From an uncultured bacterium (lineage in GTDB: Bacteria > Cyanobacteriota > Vampirovibrionia > Gastranaerophilales > Gastranaerophilaceae): a stretch of 17,658 nucleotides of DNA. Where the stretch lies: assembly GCA_900551675.1 (NCBI GenBank), contig URXH01000032.1, positions 1 through 17,658 of the forward strand, given 5' to 3'. How positions within the stretch are numbered: position 1 is the first letter of the stretch; every line of letters begins with the position of its first letter. A program made the position numbers and the translations under genes. The notes under the pieces are model-generated. The model saw only the letters and a program-made list of their open reading frames with translations. It ran no database searches and was not told the DNA's origin. Shown piece after piece: positions 14,901-17,658 of the stretch.

Positions 14901-16210
14901 AAAAAATTGATATTATAGCTTCTGATCAGTCTATGGAAGAATTGCGCGATGAGCTGGATGCTGTAAATTCAAAAATAGACGTTCTGGCTTCCGATACCTC
15001 AATTGATGAATTACAGGAAAAATTTGATGAATTATCGCAAACGGAAGATAAGGTTTCCGAGATGCTTTCTGCTCTCCATGAAAAAGTTGATGCGATTGCA
15101 ATGGACGGTGGAGACTTCGATATTGAAGAAGAAATTGATGACATTAAATCTCTTATTTTTGAGCAGAGAAAATTCTTTGAAGCCTCATCTGATGAAAAAT
15201 CAGCAGCAATCGATAAATATTTAAGAGATGTATTAATGAAACTCGATAATGTTGATCTTGAAAAAAATTCGGAAGACATTAAAGAGTCCATAATGAATGC
15301 TCTGGTTTCTCTCTTTGATCAAATTTCATTTGTAGAAGAATCTGAAGATATAAAAGACTTTGTAGAAGAAAAAACTGATGAAATCAATCAGAATTTGATT
15401 GAAGTTCAAAATCAATTAAGGCAAATTGCCAGTTCAAATGATGATTTTGACTATTCTTATACTTTACAGGATGTCGAAAGCGACATCGCGAAATTAAGAA
15501 TGGCAATAAATAATATGCCCGGCAGTAATTTTGAAAGCCTTTCAGATGATATTAAAAAAATTGTAAATTCTGTTGAAGGTCTTGAATCTTCTTTAACTCA
15601 GGAGCAGACTGCCGATCTGAAAAGCGATATTGAAAAATTAAATGAAGATATTTTGAGCATAAGTTCAAGGACAAACAAACTTCTTCTGACTTCTGACGAA
15701 TCGTATAAAGCATTAAATGACGGTTTGAATAATTTCAGCAGTCTTGTTTATAAACTTGAAGACAGAATTAATTATCTTGATAATACAGAAACCAGCGAAA
15801 GGCTGGAAAGAAAAATTGACAGTATCCATTCAATGGCGTCTGCCTCTGCAAATGCTGATAAGGTATTTCATCAGGTGCTGATGTATCTGGGTGAATGGAT
15901 TGATTCTACAACCGAAAATATTGCAAGCATTACTGACAAAACTTCTGAAATTTCAAAGATTAAGGAAAGTCTTCAAGAGCTTAAAGATGCTGTGCCTGAA
16001 AGAACTTCAATAATTGATGAAATTCAAAATAAATTTGAAGAGCAGGAATTGCGTATTGACAGATTAGAGATGAAGTTAGAGAAAATTTTATCAACACTTG
16101 AACAAAAAGATGATATGATGTTAAATAGAAAAGTGGATAAAATTGAAAAATTGATATCCAGACTTGGCACTAATATAGAAAAACTGACATCGTATGTTGA
16201 CGAAGAATAA
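8975..16210 (+). CDS. Giant (2411 aa) helical repeat protein of unknown function
   Basis: One uninterrupted 7.2-kb frame starting at ATG 8975 after AAGAAAGAGA. It has no signal peptide, no membrane span and few cysteines, and is rich in Ser, Asn, Asp, Glu, Leu and Ile. The only tryptophan I can find is in YLGEWIDST near the C-terminus. Heptad-like hydrophobic spacing runs through nearly all of it, so it should be an elongated, acidic, mostly alpha-helical cytoplasmic protein. Five copies of a module of about 78 residues start near residues 247, 336, 439, 1012 and 1157 (core: DF-x2-F-K-x2-L-x2-F-x7-DN). Segments after copies 3 and 5 are also colinear. The end (about 2230-2411: MASASANADKVFHQVLMYLGEW ... 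RLEMKLEKILSTLEQKDDMM) looks like a separate C-terminal domain with a final coiled coil. I recognise no family. A cytoskeletal, scaffold or polarity role is speculation. It is coupled to a downstream glcD-like gene. Confidence 0.93.
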   Translation: MALTVDEIAEILNTMRVENEHNVENFEKVLTGINNKIELMADDSEATDLIKLYLSELKKIVEDKHNSANDRFKTLENSINNILSSQEQTAKTSELRDLFHVLGASFDSFSGEFANQTNTLQAVDEKLEQIEESVFNKGELASLLNGFASDLSEMNSGIDKSFRNIETSLENAIFEIGRLNVSEQVSALDNRISSLSEDVNAIPSKISFSELEQKVEYFQNIINSIREAVADVPALSAEALSDRFFELENSFKNIVTEQNFSDFKENLADFVRQISDNAVSISADINANRQKIENIFASINTLDYKNDFNAVSEKITALEEAVNGISQSSAYEIQNLGRTLSSVVTDSDFAGFKADLAGFVQKIIDNSTALNAELSRSAERIENILSTVNSLDYTDDFETVSKEISELKSALNDNLSVSESINSALGDAKNEITKKLDGFETSLSTIVTDSDFAGFKADLADFVQKIIDNSSALNSELSYSTERIENILTTIRSLDFRDDFAGIESRINDLKETFDAGAKINYTNLSEQITYIKEGLESGFENIDTARNTVYSDLKSQLTDILNNLDAIVKSNPQKSIDELSSLVLNLSETASVLRSGISSDIQGDYGDLKSSIGSVITNLQIVKEDIIAKNTDFYNSSSENSLLLETKLEQQLKALDELKNKIDDAEKFDPEKIVASIQDVYTDLSGIIADLKEDSGTNYEAIKSYIEELSSTVNSIREEFLNLNGQNSNLLGVKIDSVASDIYEFREEFKQSVSSDVGNFSAISGNISELSEKLDGLKGSLAENSDQNFQSVKLLLDEMSAKLSSDIEQQKDLFSRSGEENTEKQFEAVRNIASDIKNIQVLISENKELFNSTVEENIKNIREYIGELSNSIYESGLESENKFNTKLEALDVLNHGFENLASSVEAGIKDVLSAVNQLDASAQNSLIQTEINAVKSLCESLLTSLNDTHRRSDELSQIISSLMEIVLKKDDINEISFKMDEYTDIMNSLREFTEASFANASSDINGLFEKVEASFANIFSKEDFSEFKRELSEFLQTITDNSNILNADSSFNREKIQEISDKIAELEIPDYSYDLTQITSKIDDLSDLFANSSASNFEGISQKLDDIKLSMEEAKKDDSIIAKLGEFSELIDSLKNIISVSADANSSVIEEQISRLSDGLANVVTEEDFTNFRIDFGDFIQKILDNADVLHLNSESNKEQINKIAQRLEELNYTQNFENLDGRLNEIRTSFENNSKMNYENIINEIQNLQELLNETLANSNNAGKENFDRLNFSLTELSDNIQVLLDMSSHKPAEILDKISEQIQNSTGAISENVNNGIKLNIEDVKASISGVINEITSVKDDFTCKNDSLTFSVTSGFDSVKLSLENILTAFNSLNDDFKAGADENIQAVSSNIDELTGKVDELKDEIHKFTSDYSDRVYTVVNEISDKLEGMSAGFSDDINVSINELKNYLSEYFDNSRSVYDANFQQLKDMGEIRSNELNSISGNITDFRGHVDEIVLSLKDYITELNAASKSSKSLSDSKFSEKLVSLESVLLNNADAYEEKFELLQGKLAEFAQTVESVNSDTENKIVSSIEEIKSIKEELASVTGFLNSAKLAADEQTAQIMSMLDTSLENVTVSVNEISSNAVRNINSSINENILSVEDKLTVLLNTVENLKDTKLADLADNLGEKFSELKQELGLINTDIADAFQTKSEDILRAFEPVKTAIEDFSGYDFEKLLNDVKSMLETSFMNFSVDVNGELSANSEAVLRLEQAYKETFNKISVIEECVSEDIQNSIELLNVTIETNTRNLKCGFEEKLDEYINDLKSHLDLVMNDTKTLDSIENLKDEISVKLDTVLSEQNSFAEQANVISAGITTLGDDIKNYVQSACENTIDKYSPIQNKQAIEALNQKVDTLVDSSDKEEILNSLYEIEQKAEKIGGDLCETVKTIMSKMEVIEKDNSLILAFHELASKLESFTDDNTLNTALKTLSEKIDIIASDQSMEELRDELDAVNSKIDVLASDTSIDELQEKFDELSQTEDKVSEMLSALHEKVDAIAMDGGDFDIEEEIDDIKSLIFEQRKFFEASSDEKSAAIDKYLRDVLMKLDNVDLEKNSEDIKESIMNALVSLFDQISFVEESEDIKDFVEEKTDEINQNLIEVQNQLRQIASSNDDFDYSYTLQDVESDIAKLRMAINNMPGSNFESLSDDIKKIVNSVEGLESSLTQEQTADLKSDIEKLNEDILSISSRTNKLLLTSDESYKALNDGLNNFSSLVYKLEDRINYLDNTETSERLERKIDSIHSMASASANADKVFHQVLMYLGEWIDSTTENIASITDKTSEISKIKESLQELKDAVPERTSIIDEIQNKFEEQELRIDRLEMKLEKILSTLEQKDDMMLNRKVDKIEKLISRLGTNIEKLTSYVDEE
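9713..10522 (+). repeat. Module copies 1-3 in the giant protein (residues 247-516)
   Basis: Three related segments of about 78 residues begin at LENSFKNIVTEQNFSDF (9713), LGRTLSSVVTDSDFAGF (9980) and FETSLSTIVTDSDFAGF (10289). Copies 2 and 3 share long identities such as VTDSDFAGFKADLA and FVQKIIDNS, and ERIENIL, while their codons differ at many third positions. They are therefore old duplicates held by selection on the protein. Each ends in a LD(Y/F)xxDF motif and a short helix. Confidence 0.85.
12008..12676 (+). repeat. Module copies 4-5 in the giant protein (residues 1012-1234)
   Basis: Two more divergent copies start at VEASFANIFSKEDFSEF (12008) and LSDGLANVVTEEDFTNF (12443). They keep the (V/F)(T/S)xxDFxxF core, the FxQxIxDN step and, in copy 5, the final NYTQNF. 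Their spacing (145 residues) is longer than that between copies 1-3 (89 and 103). Confidence 0.75.
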
Positions 16211-17579
16211 ACTAATCTCTGACTTAAAAAGGAATATTCCATCTTCTAATGTTCTGGATACATTAGAAGAACGCTACGTCTATGCTCAGGATGCATCAAA
16301 TATTAGAAAAATCAAAAATTTACCCGATGCTGTTGTTTTTGTTGAAAATACGGAGCAGGTGCAAAAGGTTGTCAAGCTTGCCCTTAAATATAAAATTCCT
16401 GTAATCTGCAGAGGAGCAGGCACAAATGTAGTCGGTGCATGTGTTGTTGAACATGGCGGAATAATTTTAAATTTCTCGAAAATGAACAAAATTATTTCCA
16501 TAAATAAAGATAACATGACTGCAGTTGTTGAACCGGGTGTTATTCTTGGTGATTTGCAGCATGAAGTTGAGAAATTCGGCCTTTTTTACCCGCCTGATCC
16601 TTCAAATCTTGCTGTTTCCACTATCGGCGGAAGTATCGCACAATCGTCAGGCGGAGCAAAATCTTTTAAATACGGAACTACAAAAGATTATGTTATAGAT
16701 TTGAAAGTCGTTACGGCTGACGGTGAAATTTTAAGAACAGGTTCTAATACAATTAAAAATGCAACGGGCTATAATCTTAATACACTTTTTGTCGGTTCTG
16801 AAGGTACTCTCGGGATAGTTGCCGAAGCAACTTTAAAATTGATACCTAAACCTCAGAGTAAAAAAGTTTTGATGGCTTACTTTGATACTGTAAAAGAAGC
16901 TGTACAGGCTGTTAATGCGGTTATTGAACAAAGAATTTATCCTGCAACTATTGATTTCATGGATAAAAATGCAATTCAGACCGTTGAAAGATTTTATCCC
17001 GCTAATCTTTTAACAGATAAAGATGCTGCTCTTATTATAGAAATTGACGGCTTTGAATGTTCTATGAAATATCAGGAAGATATTATTGTGAATATTTTGA
17101 AAACCTGTAATGCGTCTGCAATACAGGCATCACATAATGAAGATGAATACAATAAAATTTGGACAGCAAGACGTTCTTCAATGGGGGCATGCGCAAAATT
17201 GAAACCGAATGTAACAACCGATGATGTAATTGTTCCCAGAGAAAATTTGGAAGCGCTTGTTATAGGTATACGTGATATTTGCAAAAAATACAATCTGGAT
17301 GTCTGTATGGTAGGTCATGTCGGTGATGGAAGCGTCCACCCGCAGATCCCTATAGATTATAATGATGAAGATGAATACAAACGTTATAAACTGGCAAAGA
17401 GTGAAATTTATGATCTGACAGCAAAACTCGGCGGAATTTTGTCAGGCGAGCATGGAATCGGTTTAGAAAAACGTCCTCATATAGATAAAGTGGTTAACTC
17501 GACAGCTCTTGATTATATGCGTAAAATAAAAAAAACATTTGATCCGTATAATATTTTAAATCCATACAAAATATTTTAA
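16194..17579 (+). CDS. glcD: FAD-linked oxidase, GlcD/D-lactate dehydrogenase type
   Basis: A flavoprotein of the glycolate oxidase GlcD / D-2-hydroxyacid dehydrogenase family, 461 residues, a normal length. The PCMH-type FAD-binding domain (about 35-215) has VICRGAGTNVVG (RGAGTN at 73-78), FYPPDPSN, GGSIAQSSGGAKSFKYG (from 145) and GSEGTLGIVAEATLKLIPKP. The C-terminal FAD-oxidase domain has HVGDGSVHPQIPI (GDGSVHP at 377-383) and GILSGEHGIGLEKRP (GEHGIG at 418-423), holding the conserved histidines of the active site. The likely reaction is oxidation of a 2-hydroxyacid such as D-lactate or glycolate; the electron acceptor is unknown, as no FeS (GlcF) or Etf partner is in the window. The ATG overlaps the end of the giant gene by 17 bases and lacks a strong ribosome binding site, suggesting coupled translation. 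Confidence 0.93.
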   Translation: MLTKNKLISDLKRNIPSSNVLDTLEERYVYAQDASNIRKIKNLPDAVVFVENTEQVQKVVKLALKYKIPVICRGAGTNVVGACVVEHGGIILNFSKMNKIISINKDNMTAVVEPGVILGDLQHEVEKFGLFYPPDPSNLAVSTIGGSIAQSSGGAKSFKYGTTKDYVIDLKVVTADGEILRTGSNTIKNATGYNLNTLFVGSEGTLGIVAEATLKLIPKPQSKKVLMAYFDTVKEAVQAVNAVIEQRIYPATIDFMDKNAIQTVERFYPANLLTDKDAALIIEIDGFECSMKYQEDIIVNILKTCNASAIQASHNEDEYNKIWTARRSSMGACAKLKPNVTTDDVIVPRENLEALVIGIRDICKKYNLDVCMVGHVGDGSVHPQIPIDYNDEDEYKRYKLAKSEIYDLTAKLGGILSGEHGIGLEKRPHIDKVVNSTALDYMRKIKKTFDPYNILNPYKIF

Positions 17580-17658
17580 TATATCAGCCTGCCTTCCGAA
17601 TTGCCCCCCACCCTACCTGTCTGTTATCATTGTCCGGACTACGGACTCTTTCCCTTGC
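17580..17658. repeat. Intergenic repeat fragment at the window end
   Basis: No gene and no clear terminator follow glcD. CCCCCCACC (17604-17612) is the inverse of GGTGGGGGG at 2-10, and GTCCG (17632-17636) pairs with CGGAC (17642-17646) as a small hairpin. It is probably another dispersed repeat cut by the window edge. Confidence 0.4.

Noticed and set aside
8975..16210. Phage tape-measure, chemoreceptor or SMC identity for the giant protein
   Set aside because: No membrane segments, no phage neighbours, no chemoreceptor hairpin signature and no Walker motifs can be seen.
9153..16242. Numerous other-frame ORFs of 60-131 codons across the giant gene
   Set aside because: They are Ser/Phe/Leu-rich shadows expected opposite an Asp/Glu/Lys/Asn-rich coding frame, without start signals.

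Overview
The window looks like a chromosomal piece of an AT-rich, non-photosynthetic relative of the cyanobacteria (Vampirovibrionia/Melainabacteria, probably a Gastranaerophilales-type gut lineage). The clues are: coaD followed by a protein with the layout of cyanobacterial Cdv3; a prepilin-like protein with the AFTLAEVLITLGIIGVVAAMT start and a C-terminus ending in DGWKISKDYPW, which I associate with this lineage; many short palindromic dispersed repeats; and a ferredoxin-linked (anaerobic) 2-oxoacid oxidoreductase. This placement is inference from gene content, not a database result.

Layout. 1-137: a G-rich, hairpin-forming intergenic repeat, then the coaD promoter zone. 138-1313: coaD (coenzyme A synthesis) and a DivIVA/Cdv3-like division protein with its own promoter. 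1334-4186: a translation/transcription operon, rpmG - tRNA-Trp - secE - nusG - rplK - rplA, with a terminator-like hairpin in its leader, a predicted L1-binding RNA hairpin before each of rplK and rplA, and a strong terminator at the end. rpmG (55 aa) and the tRNA are easily missed. 4187-5032: a mosaic of palindromic repeats with visibly higher GC. It begins with a strong promoter, ribosome binding site and start codon whose short ORF runs into a ten-G tract; the shifted frame stays open for about 490 codons into the prepilin gene. 5033-5773: the prepilin-like gene. 5780-6010: a small coiled-coil protein on the minus strand.

6093-8795 (minus strand): a four-gene operon for a ferredoxin-dependent 2-oxoacid oxidoreductase in the order delta (ferredoxin), alpha, beta, gamma. 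8975-16210 (plus strand, divergent): one 2411-residue, cytoplasmic-looking, helix-rich repeat protein that I cannot assign to a family. It carries five copies of a module of about 78 residues and an internal block duplication. Its 3' end overlaps the start of a GlcD-type FAD-linked oxidase (16194-17579). 17580-17658: intergenic repeat material again.

The items most worth following up are the G10 tract joined to the long open frame into a prepilin, the giant repeat protein, the duplicated nusG tail whose only differences are synonymous, and the paired L1-type operators.
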